64,000 nt of DNA from an uncultured Bacillota bacterium (GTDB taxonomy: Bacteria; Bacillota; Dehalobacteriia; UBA7702). Made by a program: the position numbers and the translations under genes. Under the pieces are notes generated by a model. The model made no database searches. It saw only the letters and a program-made list of their open reading frames with translations, and was not told the origin of the DNA. The DNA is taken from NCBI GenBank assembly GCA_902796855.1, contig CADBQN010000037.1:1-64000 (forward strand), written 5' to 3'. This document shows, in pieces, positions 8,250 to 16,420 of this stretch. Each line of letters begins with the position of its first letter. Within the stretch, counting starts at the first letter, position 1.

Positions 8250-8278
8250 TTGCCTTTTGAAAATCCCCGTGGTATAAT
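8250..8278 (+). promoter_or_regulatory. Sigma-70-type promoter of the transporter-mobA operon
   Basis: TTGCCT at 8250-8255 and TATAAT at 8273-8278 with a 17-base spacer. Transcription would start near 8285, about 250 bases before the first gene, leaving room for the structured leader. Confidence 0.75.
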
Positions 8279-8310
8279 GTGGAAAATTTCAACTGAGGGC
8301 AAATATTTAC

Positions 8311-8437
8311 ACTCTCCGAGTCGTTTTTCCTGTCTTGAAGAAAGTGGAAATCCGACCTGGGCGCGGTTCCCGCCGGGAGTCCGGGCCCACGGGGCGCGAA
8401 GGGAAACGTTCGCGCCTGCCATTTCGCAAAGGAGCGG
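8311..8437 (+). promoter_or_regulatory. Candidate molybdenum-cofactor (Moco) riboswitch aptamer
   Basis: The leader begins ACTCTCCGAGTCG and closes with GCCTGCC then AAAGGAGCGG, so that CTCC and GGAG can form the closing helix. Inner parts include a GGGAAACG element (8401-8408) inside a GCGCGAA/TTCGCGC hairpin. These elements match my memory of the Moco (MOCO_RNA_motif) consensus, and the genes downstream include mobA and a metal-oxyanion-type transporter. I cannot run a covariance search, so this is a context-supported call. A cobalamin aptamer was considered, but its B12 box is not seen. Confidence 0.5.
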
Positions 8438-8478
8438 TTTTTTTGACGTGCCGTCTTCGGCTGAATGATCGTATGTAT

Positions 8479-8511
8479 CGCGTCCTTTTTTGGGGGGAAC
8501 GCGGTTTTTTT
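8479..8511 (+). terminator. Leader terminator, likely expression platform
   Basis: CGCGTCC ... GGAACGCG stem followed by seven T, placed after the candidate aptamer and 25 bases before the first start codon. A terminator in this position is what a transcription-attenuating riboswitch needs. Confidence 0.7.
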
Positions 8512-8535
8512 GAGGTTTTGGGGAAGAGGTGGCTT

Positions 8536-9573
8536 ATGAGACCGGGAAATGAAACGGCGGGGTTCCTCCGCCGCCGGAAATACCTTTTGCTGGCGGCGCT
8601 GACGTTGGCCGCCGCCGCCGTCAGTCTGACGCTGGGCCGTTATCCCGCCGACGCCGCCGACGTCTTCACGGTGATGCGGCTCCGCCTCACCGGCGCGGAC
8701 CCCGGGGAATACGCCGCGCTCTCCGGCATCATCTTTGCCGTTCGGCTCCCGCGGGTCGCCGGGGCGCTGCTCATCGGCGCGGCGCTGGCCGTTTCCGGCG
8801 CGGCGTATCAGGGTGTTTTCAGGAATCCATTGGTCTCCTCCGACCTCTTGGGAGTCTCCGCCGGGGCGGGATTCGGCGCGGCCATGGCGATTTTGGCCTC
8901 GGCCAACATGATCACCGTCCACTTTGTCTCCTTCTTTTGCGGCCTCGGCGCCGTCGCCGCCAGCTATTTCATCAGCGCCCGCCTCAGCGGCGGCCTGAAA
9001 GAAGGAACCCTCGTGATGGTACTCGCCGGGATATTGGTCTCCACGGTGTTTCAGGCGCTGATCGCCTTTATTAAAACGGTGGCGGATCCCTTTAACAAGC
9101 TGCCGGCGATTACCTATTGGCTCATGGGCGGCTTATCCTCTCTCACCTCCGCCCAATTGAGCCTTATCGCGCCGCCGATCATCGTCGGCGCGCTCCCCCT
9201 GCTCCTGCTGCGCTGGAAGCTGAACCTGCTCACCCTCGGCGAGGAGGAATCCCTCGCGCTGGGGCTCCGCCCGGCGCTGGTGCGGACCGTCGCCGTCGTC
9301 TGCGCCACGCTGGTGACCGCCGCGGCGGTGAGCGTCAGCGGCATCATCGGCTGGATCGGTCTGGTCATTCCCCATCTGGTCCGGTCGCTGACGGGGCCGG
9401 ACTACCGGGATCTGATCCCGATGTCCCTCTTTTTGGGCGGCCTCTATCTGCTGGTCATCGACACCGTCGCCCGCACCGTTCTGACGATGGAGATTCCCTT
9501 GGGCATTCTCACCGCGCTCATCGGCGCGCCCTTCTTTGTTTATCTTCTGCGGCGCATGAAGGAGGCCTGGTAA
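8536..9573 (+). CDS. FecCD-family ABC transporter permease (probable molybdate/tungstate-type)
   Basis: 345 residues, strongly hydrophobic with about nine or ten membrane segments. FecCD landmarks are R-L-P-R-V-A-G-A-L-L-I-G-A-A-L-A-V-S-G near residue 73, F-R-N-P-L-V-S near 96 and G-W-I-G-L-V-I-P-H near 275. The ATG at 8536 has a GAAGAGGTGG site; longer in-frame starts would fall in the leader RNA. FecCD permeases usually import siderophores, haem, B12 or, in MolBCA-type systems, molybdate/tungstate. mobA in the same operon and the Moco-like leader favour the last. Confidence 0.8.
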   Translation: MRPGNETAGFLRRRKYLLLAALTLAAAAVSLTLGRYPADAADVFTVMRLRLTGADPGEYAALSGIIFAVRLPRVAGALLIGAALAVSGAAYQGVFRNPLVSSDLLGVSAGAGFGAAMAILASANMITVHFVSFFCGLGAVAASYFISARLSGGLKEGTLVMVLAGILVSTVFQALIAFIKTVADPFNKLPAITYWLMGGLSSLTSAQLSLIAPPIIVGALPLLLLRWKLNLLTLGEEESLALGLRPALVRTVAVVCATLVTAAAVSVSGIIGWIGLVIPHLVRSLTGPDYRDLIPMSLFLGGLYLLVIDTVARTVLTMEIPLGILTALIGAPFFVYLLRRMKEAW

Positions 9574-10361
9574 TGAATCTGACGCTGGAAAACGTCATCT
9601 ATCGCTACGAAACGGGGAACGAGGTGCTGAACGGCATCGACCTGACGCTGAGCGACGGCGAAATCCTCTGTCTCCTCGGACCCAACGGCAGCGGCAAGAC
9701 GACGCTGTTCAAGCTGATTTTGGGGCTGATGCCCCCTTCCGGCGGCCGGGTGACGCTGAACGGCAGGGACGTCACCGCCTATCCCCGGCGGGAACTGGGG
9801 AAGATCCTCGGCTACGTACCGCAGAACCACATCCCCGCCTTTCCCTACAGCGTTTTGGACATGGTCGTGATGGGCCGCAACGCCCACCTGGAGAACGGCC
9901 GCGCCCCGAAACAGAGGGATTACGACATCGCCCGCGGCGCCCTTGAGGACATGGGCATCGAGAGCCTGGCGGAAAAGAACTACATCCGCATCAGCGGCGG
10001 CGAACGGCAGCTGGTGCTCATCGCCAGAGCCCTGGCCCAGCAGGCGAAGATCCTCATTTTGGACGAACCCACCGGCAACCTCGATTTCGGCAATCAGGTC
10101 CGGGTGCTGCGGCAGATCCGCCGCCTGGCCAAAACGGGCATCGCCGTCCTGATGTCCTCTCACTTCCCCGGCGACGCCTTTCAGAACGCCAGCAGAGCGG
10201 CGCTTTTGAAGGATGGGAAAATCCGGGAAAGCGGCGCGCCGGAGGAGGTCATCACCGAAAAGAACCTAAAAGCGCTCTACGGCGTCGACGTCTCTGTCGC
10301 CGCCGCCCGGGACAGGGCGGGCAATCTGTACCGCGTCTGCGTACCGGCGCGGCGGGACTGA
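9573..10361 (+). CDS. ABC transporter ATP-binding protein (FecE family)
   Basis: 262 residues. Walker A G-P-N-G-S-G-K-T-T near residue 36, signature I-S-G-G-E-R-Q near 139 and Walker B I-L-I-L-D-E-P-T near 159 are intact. The start ATG overlaps the permease stop (TAATG), so translation is coupled. It energises the permease encoded just upstream. Substrate assignment follows the operon context only. Confidence 0.9.
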   Translation: MNLTLENVIYRYETGNEVLNGIDLTLSDGEILCLLGPNGSGKTTLFKLILGLMPPSGGRVTLNGRDVTAYPRRELGKILGYVPQNHIPAFPYSVLDMVVMGRNAHLENGRAPKQRDYDIARGALEDMGIESLAEKNYIRISGGERQLVLIARALAQQAKILILDEPTGNLDFGNQVRVLRQIRRLAKTGIAVLMSSHFPGDAFQNASRAALLKDGKIRESGAPEEVITEKNLKALYGVDVSVAAARDRAGNLYRVCVPARRD

Positions 10362-10461
10362 GCCTTTCTATATAAAACACTGCCAACCAGCTTTTTTTAT
10401 GACGCGGCCGCCGGGCGGAAAGCTCCGCCGCGCCGCGGCAAAACCCCAAAGGAGGTTCACC

Positions 10462-11529
10462 ATGAAAAAAATCATCACCTTGTTTCTCTGCCTGACCCTT
10501 TTGTTTTCTTTCTGCGCCTGCGGCGAGGAACCGGAACCCGCCGCGGATACGAGGACCGTCACGGACATGGCCGGAAGGGAAGTGGATATCCCGGCAGACG
10601 TCGAGACCGTCTTCGCCACCGGCGCCGTCGGCGGCGTGTTCATGTATACCCTGGCTCCGGATATGCTGGCGGCCTGGAACGGCGATCTCCGCGACAGCGA
10701 AAAGGCCTTCATCGACGAGGCTTATTGGGATCTGCCGGCGCTGGGCACCTGGAAGGGCACGAATTTCACCGGAAGCATGGAAGATCTCATCGCCCTGGAG
10801 CCCGATATCATCATCAGCATGGGCGACGTCACCGTGGACCACGCCTCGGAAGCCGATGAGATCGAATCGTTATGCGGGATTCCCGTGGTCATGGTCGACG
10901 GCGGACTCGGGAATTTGGATAAGGCCTACACCTTCCTCGGCGACATCCTGAACCGACAGGAGCGCGCCGAGGAGCTGGGGGCCTATTGCTCGGAAACGCT
11001 TGCCGCCGTGGAAGAAGCGGTGAAGACCGTCCCCGAGGAAGAGATCCGGACCGTCTATTACGGTGAGGGCGTCGACGGCCTGGAAACGGAAGTGCCCGGT
11101 TCCCTCAACGCCGAAGCCATCGCCGCCGCCGGCGGCGTCAACGTGGCGGAAACGGCGGAGACCGGCGTTTCCCGGATCAGCGTCTCCCTGGAACAGGTCG
11201 CCGCCTGGGATCCCGATGTCATCCTCCTCAGCGGTGACGGCGACACCGCTCACGAACTCTATCAGTACGTCCGCGCCAACGAAGGCTGGGCCACGGTGCC
11301 CGCCGCGGCCCGGGGCGACGTCTTTGAAATCCCTTACGGGCCCTACGACTGGATCAACCGTCCGCCCTCGGTGGCCCGGATCATCGGCGTGGAATGGCTG
11401 GCGCGGCTGCTGTATCCCGAAGCGTACCCCGTTGACCTGAACGAGCGCATCCGCCAGTATTACTCCCTCTTCTACCACCGTGACCTCACCGACGAGGAAA
11501 TCACGGCCCTGCTGGAATACGCGGGATAA
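10462..11529 (+). CDS. Periplasmic-binding-type lipoprotein of the ABC transporter
   Basis: 355 residues. A lipoprotein signal peptide (K-K-I-I-T-L-F-L-C ... F-C-A-C-G) is followed by the TroA/BtuF fold of class III binding proteins. V-T-D-M-A-G-R-E-V-D-I-P near residue 35 and L-E-P-D-I-I-I-S near residue 117 are typical. The ATG at 10462 has an AGGAGG site; the longer frame upstream lacks a signal peptide. It should capture the ligand outside the membrane for the FecCD/FecE pair. The 100-base gap before it contains no clear terminator. Confidence 0.85.
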   Translation: MKKIITLFLCLTLLFSFCACGEEPEPAADTRTVTDMAGREVDIPADVETVFATGAVGGVFMYTLAPDMLAAWNGDLRDSEKAFIDEAYWDLPALGTWKGTNFTGSMEDLIALEPDIIISMGDVTVDHASEADEIESLCGIPVVMVDGGLGNLDKAYTFLGDILNRQERAEELGAYCSETLAAVEEAVKTVPEEEIRTVYYGEGVDGLETEVPGSLNAEAIAAAGGVNVAETAETGVSRISVSLEQVAAWDPDVILLSGDGDTAHELYQYVRANEGWATVPAAARGDVFEIPYGPYDWINRPPSVARIIGVEWLARLLYPEAYPVDLNERIRQYYSLFYHRDLTDEEITALLEYAG

Positions 11530-11541
11530 GGAGGGAAAAGG

Positions 11542-12132
11542 ATGGAACTGACCGGCATCGTTTTAGGCGGCGGCAAGAGCCGGCGCATGGGCGGGGAAGA
11601 TAAGACGCTGCTGAAAATCAACGGCGAGACCTTGGTGGAACGCGCCGTTAAAGCGCTGCGGCCCTGGTGCGGCGATATCATCATCGCCTCCAACGCCGCC
11701 GCCAAATACCGCGTCGCTAACACCGTCGAGGTGATCGACTCCTGGCCGGACATCGGCCCCCTCGGCGGGATCCACGCGGGCCTCGCCGCCGCGGAACATG
11801 ACTTTGCCATGGTCGTCGCCGGGGATATGCCCTTCTTTTCCGGCCGTCTGACGGCGTGCCTGCTTCGCCGCAGAACGCCGGAAGCCCAGATCGTCATCGC
11901 AGACGGCGGCAGGGGGCCGGAGCCCCTCTGCGCCCTCTATGGCAGAACGTGCCTGCCGCTGATCGAGGAGATGGTCCGGCGGGGCGTTTACGCTCCCCGG
12001 GAGCTGCTGCGCGAAACAAAGCACGTCATCGTGACGAAGGAGGAACTTCGCCGGGATGACGTGCCGGAAAACATCTTTTTTAATCTGAACTCCGCCGAGG
12101 ACAAACGCCGCTGGCTCGGGGGGACGCTTTGA
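11542..12132 (+). CDS. mobA: Molybdenum cofactor guanylyltransferase MobA
   Basis: 196 residues. The N-terminal nucleotide-binding motif L-G-G-G-K-S-R-R-M-G-G-E-D-K is close to the MobA consensus. I-G-P-L-G-G-I-H-A-G-L and V-A-G-D-M-P-F follow in the right order. MobA transfers GMP from GTP to molybdopterin to make the guanine dinucleotide cofactor. It lies 12 bases after the binding-protein gene, which ties the transporter to molybdenum or tungsten supply. The redox operon nearby contains a relative of a tungstopterin enzyme. Confidence 0.85.
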   Translation: MELTGIVLGGGKSRRMGGEDKTLLKINGETLVERAVKALRPWCGDIIIASNAAAKYRVANTVEVIDSWPDIGPLGGIHAGLAAAEHDFAMVVAGDMPFFSGRLTACLLRRRTPEAQIVIADGGRGPEPLCALYGRTCLPLIEEMVRRGVYAPRELLRETKHVIVTKEELRRDDVPENIFFNLNSAEDKRRWLGGTL

Positions 12133-12138
12133 CGCGCC

Positions 12139-14445
12139 TCAGCCGCCGCTTTGCCGGAAAGTCGTGATCTCATAGCCGCCGCCGTCGCTGAAAACGGTGA
12201 CGGCGCCGTCGAGATCCGTGCGGTAGCAGGGAATCTTCCGCTCCCGCCAGTAGGAGACGACGTCGTCATCGGGGTGTCCGTAGTTGTTTTTGCCGACGCT
12301 GATGACGGCGGCCTCGGCGTCCACGGCTTCGTAGAAGGCGGGGTCGAAACTGTTTTTACTGCCGTGATGGGGAATTTTCAGAACGTCGGCGTCCAGGCCG
12401 GCGTTTTCTTTTGCCCCCGCGTCGAGGGCGGCGAGGCCGGAACCCTCGACGTCGCCGGTGAAGAGGACGGAAAAATCACCGTAGGTCAGCCGCGCCACCA
12501 GGGAAAGGTCGTTGTCCTCACCTTCGCTGTCCGCGTCGGGCCAGAGGATTTCCAGGCGGACACCGCCGCCAAGGTCGAGGACGTCGCCGCTTTTCACGGT
12601 GGCGACGGCGGCGTCTTCGCCTTCGGCGACGGCGATCTTATCGGCGAAGCGGCCCTCCGCCGCGGCGGGGAAGCAGAGGGCTTCCAGCTCGAAATCGGCG
12701 GCAAGATACGGCAGGGCGCCGCTGTGATCGTCGTCGTTGTGGGAGAGAAAGACCGTCTCAATGTCGTCGACGCCCCGGGAGAGCAGGAAGGGACGCAGCG
12801 TATAGTAGGTCTCGCCGCCGCCGCGGCGGTCGCAGGCGTCCATCAGATAGTCGGAGCCGTCGGGGGTGCGGATATAGATGGCGTCGCCCTCGCCCACGGA
12901 CAGAAAGGTCACTTCCAGCCCGCTGCCGCCGCCAAAGGACAGGGGCAGCGAAAACAGGACGAACACCGCCGTCATGGCGGCGAGGGAAAAGAAGCGCCGC
13001 TCCCGGACGGCGGGGAGAAAGACGATGAGGGCGACGGCGGCGTAAACGGCAAGGAGCCAGACGAGACCGAAATCGCCTTTATACAGATAGGCGAAGGGCA
13101 GACGGGCGCCGAGGGTCGCGACCGTCAGGATGAAACTGCCCAGCAGACCGCAGGGGATCAGCGCCAGCGCGCCCAGGACCGGCGCGACCAGGCAGAGGAT
13201 CAGCGCCGTGAAGCAGAGCGCCACCATGGCGCCGACGATCATACAGCAGAAGGAGCCGAGGAGCACGGCGACGAAACTGACGACGTGGAAGTAATAAGCC
13301 AGCATGGGGATCAGGCCGATCTGCGCCGCCAAAGTCACGAAAAGCGCGTCCCGACCGGGGAAAGACCACGGCACGCGCTGTTTCAGCCAGGGGACCAGAA
13401 TCAAAATAGAGAAGATCGCCAGGAAAGAGAGCTGGAAGCCGGGGCGCGTCAGCGTCAGCGGGTCCCAAAGCAGCAGCAGGATTGCCGCCAGACCGAGGCC
13501 GTTAAAGGCGTTCCGCTCCCGGCCGAGGAGGACGGCGCCGGCGACCATCAGGCACATCACCGCGGCCCGCACCACCGACGGGGAGAACCCCGTCATGGCG
13601 GCGTAGAGCAGGAGACAGACGGCGGTGAGCGCCGTTTTGCCCTTTGAACCGAGGCGGAGCAGGGCGCCGAGAGCGCCGAGGAACAGCGCGGCGTAACCGA
13701 CGTGCAGACCGGAAACGGCGAAACAGTGCCGGATGCCGCTTTGGGAGAGGACGCTGTTGACGCCGTGGCTGAGACCGGAGGTATCGCCGAAAAAGACGCC
13801 GCGGATCAGCGCCGCCTGTTCCTGCGGCAGATAGGAGAGGCTCCGCTCAAAACGGTGCTTGAGGGCGTAGGCCAGCCGCAGCAGCGGCTGACCGCCGCCC
13901 CGCTCAGCGACGGTGACACCGCCGCCGTACAGCGCGGAAAAGACGCCGTAAAGGCGGCTTTGGCGGTGATAGGTCTCAAAATCGAAACTGCCGGGGTTCA
14001 GCGTTTCCGAGGAGAGGAACGAGCCGTCGAGAACGAGGCGGTCCCCGTAACCGACGTCGGCGTCCTTTTCGGTGACGGCGATGACGTCCACGGGATGTAT
14101 CAGCGCTTCCCCGTCGACATCTTCCACGCGGAAGCGGAAGCGCAGGGAGCGTTCGCGGGGCGAAGGATCGTCGGCGACGCGGCCGCCGAGGGAGGCCGTT
14201 TCCAGGCCTGCGAAGGGATCGGCGGCCGTGATGGCCTCACGGAACTCCCCGTAGACGAAACCGAGGACGAGGACGGCCAAAGCCAAGGCGAACAGCGGCT
14301 TTTTGCCGAAACGGAGCAGACAGAACACGGCCGCGGCGGCGGGGAGACAGCCAACGGCGATGAGGAGCGGCGTAAGGTTGAACAGCAGACTCAGGGTCAG
14401 CGACGCCATCAGGGCGGCGGCGCTGACGAACAGCGGCGTTTTCAT
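12139..14445 (-). CDS. comEC: ComEC/Rec2 DNA-uptake channel protein
   Basis: 768 residues in the usual three parts: an N-terminal membrane and OB-like region, a central competence domain with many membrane segments (I-R-H-C-F-A-V-S-G-L-H-V near residue 240) and a C-terminal metallo-beta-lactamase-like domain (L-S-H-N-D-D-D-H-S-G and P-H-H-G-S-K-N-S). ComEC moves single-stranded DNA into the cytoplasm during natural transformation. It starts one base after the comEA stop and converges on mobA. Full length and intact. Confidence 0.95.
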   Translation of the reverse strand: MKTPLFVSAAALMASLTLSLLFNLTPLLIAVGCLPAAAAVFCLLRFGKKPLFALALAVLVLGFVYGEFREAITAADPFAGLETASLGGRVADDPSPRERSLRFRFRVEDVDGEALIHPVDVIAVTEKDADVGYGDRLVLDGSFLSSETLNPGSFDFETYHRQSRLYGVFSALYGGGVTVAERGGGQPLLRLAYALKHRFERSLSYLPQEQAALIRGVFFGDTSGLSHGVNSVLSQSGIRHCFAVSGLHVGYAALFLGALGALLRLGSKGKTALTAVCLLLYAAMTGFSPSVVRAAVMCLMVAGAVLLGRERNAFNGLGLAAILLLLWDPLTLTRPGFQLSFLAIFSILILVPWLKQRVPWSFPGRDALFVTLAAQIGLIPMLAYYFHVVSFVAVLLGSFCCMIVGAMVALCFTALILCLVAPVLGALALIPCGLLGSFILTVATLGARLPFAYLYKGDFGLVWLLAVYAAVALIVFLPAVRERRFFSLAAMTAVFVLFSLPLSFGGGSGLEVTFLSVGEGDAIYIRTPDGSDYLMDACDRRGGGETYYTLRPFLLSRGVDDIETVFLSHNDDDHSGALPYLAADFELEALCFPAAAEGRFADKIAVAEGEDAAVATVKSGDVLDLGGGVRLEILWPDADSEGEDNDLSLVARLTYGDFSVLFTGDVEGSGLAALDAGAKENAGLDADVLKIPHHGSKNSFDPAFYEAVDAEAAVISVGKNNYGHPDDDVVSYWRERKIPCYRTDLDGAVTVFSDGGGYEITTFRQSGG

Positions 14446-14446
14446 C

Positions 14447-14800
14447 CTATTTCACCGTCAGCGCCGCTTCGATCTCGCTTAGCTTCCCTTGGCCGACGAC
14501 GCCCCGGGCCGTGAGATCGGCGACGGAGGTGAAGGCGCCTTCCGCCTCGCGGCTGGCGACGATCTTTTCGGCGGTGACGGCGCCGATGCCCGGCACCGCC
14601 GCCAGTTCCTCCGCCGAAGCCGTGTTGAGGTCGACGGCAGCCTTTTCCGTCTCCGCGCCGCTTTCGCCGTCCGCGGCGTTCTCCTGATAGACAAAGCCCG
14701 TCGCTCTCAGGACGTGCTGACCGCAGAGGACGCCGCCGCCGAAGCAGACCGCGCCGAAAATCACCAGCGCCAGCAGGATCCATGTTTTCTTTTCGCTCAT
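14447..14800 (-). CDS. comEA: ComEA-like helix-hairpin-helix DNA-binding protein
   Basis: 117 residues: an N-terminal membrane anchor (about residues 7-30), a short acidic linker, then a double helix-hairpin-helix domain with D-L-N-T-A-S-A-E-E-L near residue 57 and V-P-G-I-G near 69. ComEA binds incoming double-stranded DNA at the cell surface and hands it to ComEC, encoded directly downstream. The gene lacks the SLBB domain of longer ComEA proteins. Its stop codon is TAG, one of only three amber stops I read in this window, which matters because the organism appears to decode UAG elsewhere. Confidence 0.85.
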   Translation of the reverse strand: MSEKKTWILLALVIFGAVCFGGGVLCGQHVLRATGFVYQENAADGESGAETEKAAVDLNTASAEELAAVPGIGAVTAEKIVASREAEGAFTSVADLTARGVVGQGKLSEIEAALTVK

Positions 14801-14874
14801 TATTTTCCCCTCATTTCCCGTTTTCGATTGACAACGCTCCGTTTGTCATTGTATAATAAATATTGCGTTAAAGC

Positions 14875-14949
14875 GGGCCTATAGCTCAGCGGCAGAGCCC
14901 CCGGCTCATAACCGGTTGGTCCTTGGTTCGATCCCAAGTGGGCCCACCA
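14875..14949 (+). tRNA. tRNA with CAU anticodon, probably tRNA-Ile2
   Basis: 75 bases with encoded CCA. The acceptor arms GGGCCTA/TGGGCCC pair with one G-U, the T arm is CTTGG-TTCGATC-CCAAG, and the anticodon loop is CTCATAA. The GGCTCATAACC context resembles the isoleucine tRNA read with lysidine rather than elongator methionine tRNA, but the modification cannot be seen. A C-T mismatch sits at the top of the anticodon stem (27-43). Introns and selenocysteine or pyrrolysine features are absent. Confidence 0.9.
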
Positions 14950-15009
14950 AAGGGCGGCGAGGGCCGAAAGGTCTTTAAAGATTCCGGCCTTCCCCGCCTG
15001 CCCGCGAAA

Positions 15010-15037
15010 CCGCGCCCGCCGACGGCGCGGTTTTTTT
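15010..15037 (+). terminator. Intrinsic terminator after the tRNA
   Basis: CCGCGCC / GGCGCGG stem with a 7-base loop followed by seven T. The T tract touches the stop codon of the convergent Crp/Fnr gene. Confidence 0.85.
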
Positions 15038-15728
15038 ATTTGAACAGCTCGTCGGGACGCTTGATGATAAAGTGGTTCTTCTCAAACTCGATGAGCCCTT
15101 CTCTCTTCATCCGCGACAGCTCCGCCGACAGCGCCGAACGGTCGGCGCCGAGGTAATCCGCCATTTCCTGGCGGTTGAAGGGGATCACAAAATCAACGCC
15201 GCCCTGATACTGAGCCTGTTCGTCCAAAAAGGAGCTGATTTTCCGGCGCAGGGAGTGCTGGGTGATGTGGCGGAACTTCCGCATCAGGCTTAGATTCGTC
15301 TGAGAAAAAATGGTGATGACGTTGAAGATCATCCGCTTGTGGATATCGCACAGCGTTTCGCAGCCCCAAAAGAGCCGCTCGGCGTCGATGAGGAGGACAT
15401 GGCTGTCCTCCGCCGCGACGATGCTGAGATTCTCGTAAAAATCGTCCATCAGCAAAGCCATGCCGAAGATCTCGTTTTGGCGGGCGTTCGTCAGGATCGA
15501 CCGGTTCCCTTCCAGATCGGTGCAGGCCATAAAGACGCTCCCCCGCAAAACGATGCCGAGGAGGCGCTTTTCCTCGTTTCGGCGGAGGATGGCGCAGTCC
15601 TTGGGGAAGAAATAGCCCCGGGCCGAAAGGCAGCCGAGGGCCTTTTCGATCTCGGCCGCGGTCAGCCCGGCAAAGAGCTGAACTTCGGCCATTTCCGCGG
15701 GTTCGATCTTTTCGGAAAAACGCTCCAT
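15036..15728 (-). CDS. Crp/Fnr-family transcriptional regulator
   Basis: 230 residues. The N-terminal cyclic-nucleotide-binding-like beta barrel (residues 18-125) is followed by a dimer helix and a C-terminal winged helix (F-N-R-Q-E-M-A-D-Y-L-G-A-D-R-S-A-L-S-A-E-L). No Fnr-type N-terminal cysteine cluster is present. Cysteines at about residues 33, 45, 69, 123 and 126 are scattered, so iron-sulfur sensing is not obvious; haem or redox sensing remains possible. It is divergent from the superoxide reductase gene, with a perfect palindrome between them. Confidence 0.8.
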   Translation of the reverse strand: MERFSEKIEPAEMAEVQLFAGLTAAEIEKALGCLSARGYFFPKDCAILRRNEEKRLLGIVLRGSVFMACTDLEGNRSILTNARQNEIFGMALLMDDFYENLSIVAAEDSHVLLIDAERLFWGCETLCDIHKRMIFNVITIFSQTNLSLMRKFRHITQHSLRRKISSFLDEQAQYQGGVDFVIPFNRQEMADYLGADRSALSAELSRMKREGLIEFEKNHFIIKRPDELFK

Positions 15729-15740
15729 TTTTTCTCCTTC

Positions 15741-15758
15741 CCGTTGTCATTACAACGG
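15741..15758. promoter_or_regulatory. Perfect palindrome, probable Crp/Fnr operator
   Basis: CCGTTGT-CATT-ACAACGG, 7-bp arms with a 4-base centre, the spacing of Fnr-type sites. Its centre (15749.5) is 41.5 bases before the predicted start of the superoxide reductase transcript, the standard class II activation position. It also lies 13-30 bases upstream of the regulator's own start codon. Confidence 0.7.
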
Positions 15759-15778
15759 ATTTTTTCCTTATTATACAC

Positions 15779-15784
15779 TATAAT
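15779..15784 (+). promoter_or_regulatory. -10 element of the superoxide reductase promoter
   Basis: TATAAT at 15779-15784, start expected near 15791. No good -35 hexamer is seen 17 bases upstream, which fits an activator-dependent promoter served by the palindrome at 15741-15758. Confidence 0.6.
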
Positions 15785-15810
15785 TAAGAAAAATCAACAG
15801 GAGGTGTTCT

Positions 15811-16185
15811 ATGAATCCCAAATTTTTTATCTGTAAACACTGCGGGAATGTCATAACCCATGCCTATGCCTCCGGAGCTACCGTCAGCTGCTGCGGAGAG
15901 GAAATGCTCGAATTGATTCCCAACACCGTGGATGCCGCCAAGGAAAAACACGTGCCCGTCATCGAAAAGATCGACTGCTGCACCGTGAAAGTCAAGGTCG
16001 GCGAAGCGGAACACCCGATGACGGAAAAGCACTACATCAGCTGGATCGCCCTGGATACCGGGAAGAACCTGCTGCTTCGTCAGCTGACGCCGTCGGACGC
16101 GCCGGAAGCCGTTTTTGCCGTTGCCGAAGGGGACGGGCTCACGGCCTACGCCTATTGTAATTTACATCAGCTTTGGAAAAACTAA
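15811..16185 (+). CDS. dfx: Desulfoferrodoxin (two-iron superoxide reductase)
   Basis: 124 residues. The N-terminal desulforedoxin domain has C-K-H-C-G-N and the adjacent pair S-C-C-G-E-E for centre I. The catalytic centre II is shown by K-H-V-P-V-I-E, E-K-H-Y-I-S-W and Y-C-N-L-H-Q-L-W, which supply four histidines and one cysteine. The enzyme reduces superoxide to peroxide without making oxygen. It has an AGGAGGTG site and heads a cluster with rubredoxin, a flavodiiron protein and a rubrerythrin fusion. Confidence 0.95.
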   Translation: MNPKFFICKHCGNVITHAYASGATVSCCGEEMLELIPNTVDAAKEKHVPVIEKIDCCTVKVKVGEAEHPMTEKHYISWIALDTGKNLLLRQLTPSDAPEAVFAVAEGDGLTAYAYCNLHQLWKN

Positions 16186-16222
16186 ACCATATTTCACCGA
16201 AACAGAAAGGAACCTGAGAAAC

Positions 16223-16384
16223 ATGCAAAAATACGTATGCGAAATCTGCGACTGCATCTATGACCCCGCCGTCGGCGATCCCGATAACGGCATCGAACCC
16301 GGCACCGCCTTTGAAGATCTTCCCGATGATTGGACCTGCCCCGACTGCGGCGCCGGCAAAGATTCCTTTGCCCCGATGGACTGA
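16223..16384 (+). CDS. Rubredoxin
   Basis: 53 residues, normal rubredoxin size. The iron ligands are C-E-I-C near residue 6 and C-P-D-C-G near residue 39. The first knuckle reads [10 protein letters not shown], so the usual C-G-Y after the second ligand is D-C, which places an extra cysteine next to the metal site. It should donate electrons to superoxide reductase and the flavodiiron protein encoded around it. The ATG at 16223 follows an AGAAAGGA site; longer in-frame starts run into the previous gene. Confidence 0.9.
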   Translation: MQKYVCEICDCIYDPAVGDPDNGIEPGTAFEDLPDDWTCPDCGAGKDSFAPMD

Positions 16385-16420
16385 GCGGGAAGCGCTTCTC
16401 AACCGTAAGGGAGTAACAAC

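Noticed and set aside
8311-8437. Cobalamin riboswitch for the FecCD transporter (BtuCDF)
   Set aside because: Some parts (GTGGAAATCC, CCCGCC) recall it, but there is no B12 box and mobA in the operon points to molybdenum.
14875-14949. tRNA-Pyl
   Set aside because: The anticodon is CAU, the arms are canonical, and the short variable and D-loop features of tRNA-Pyl are absent.
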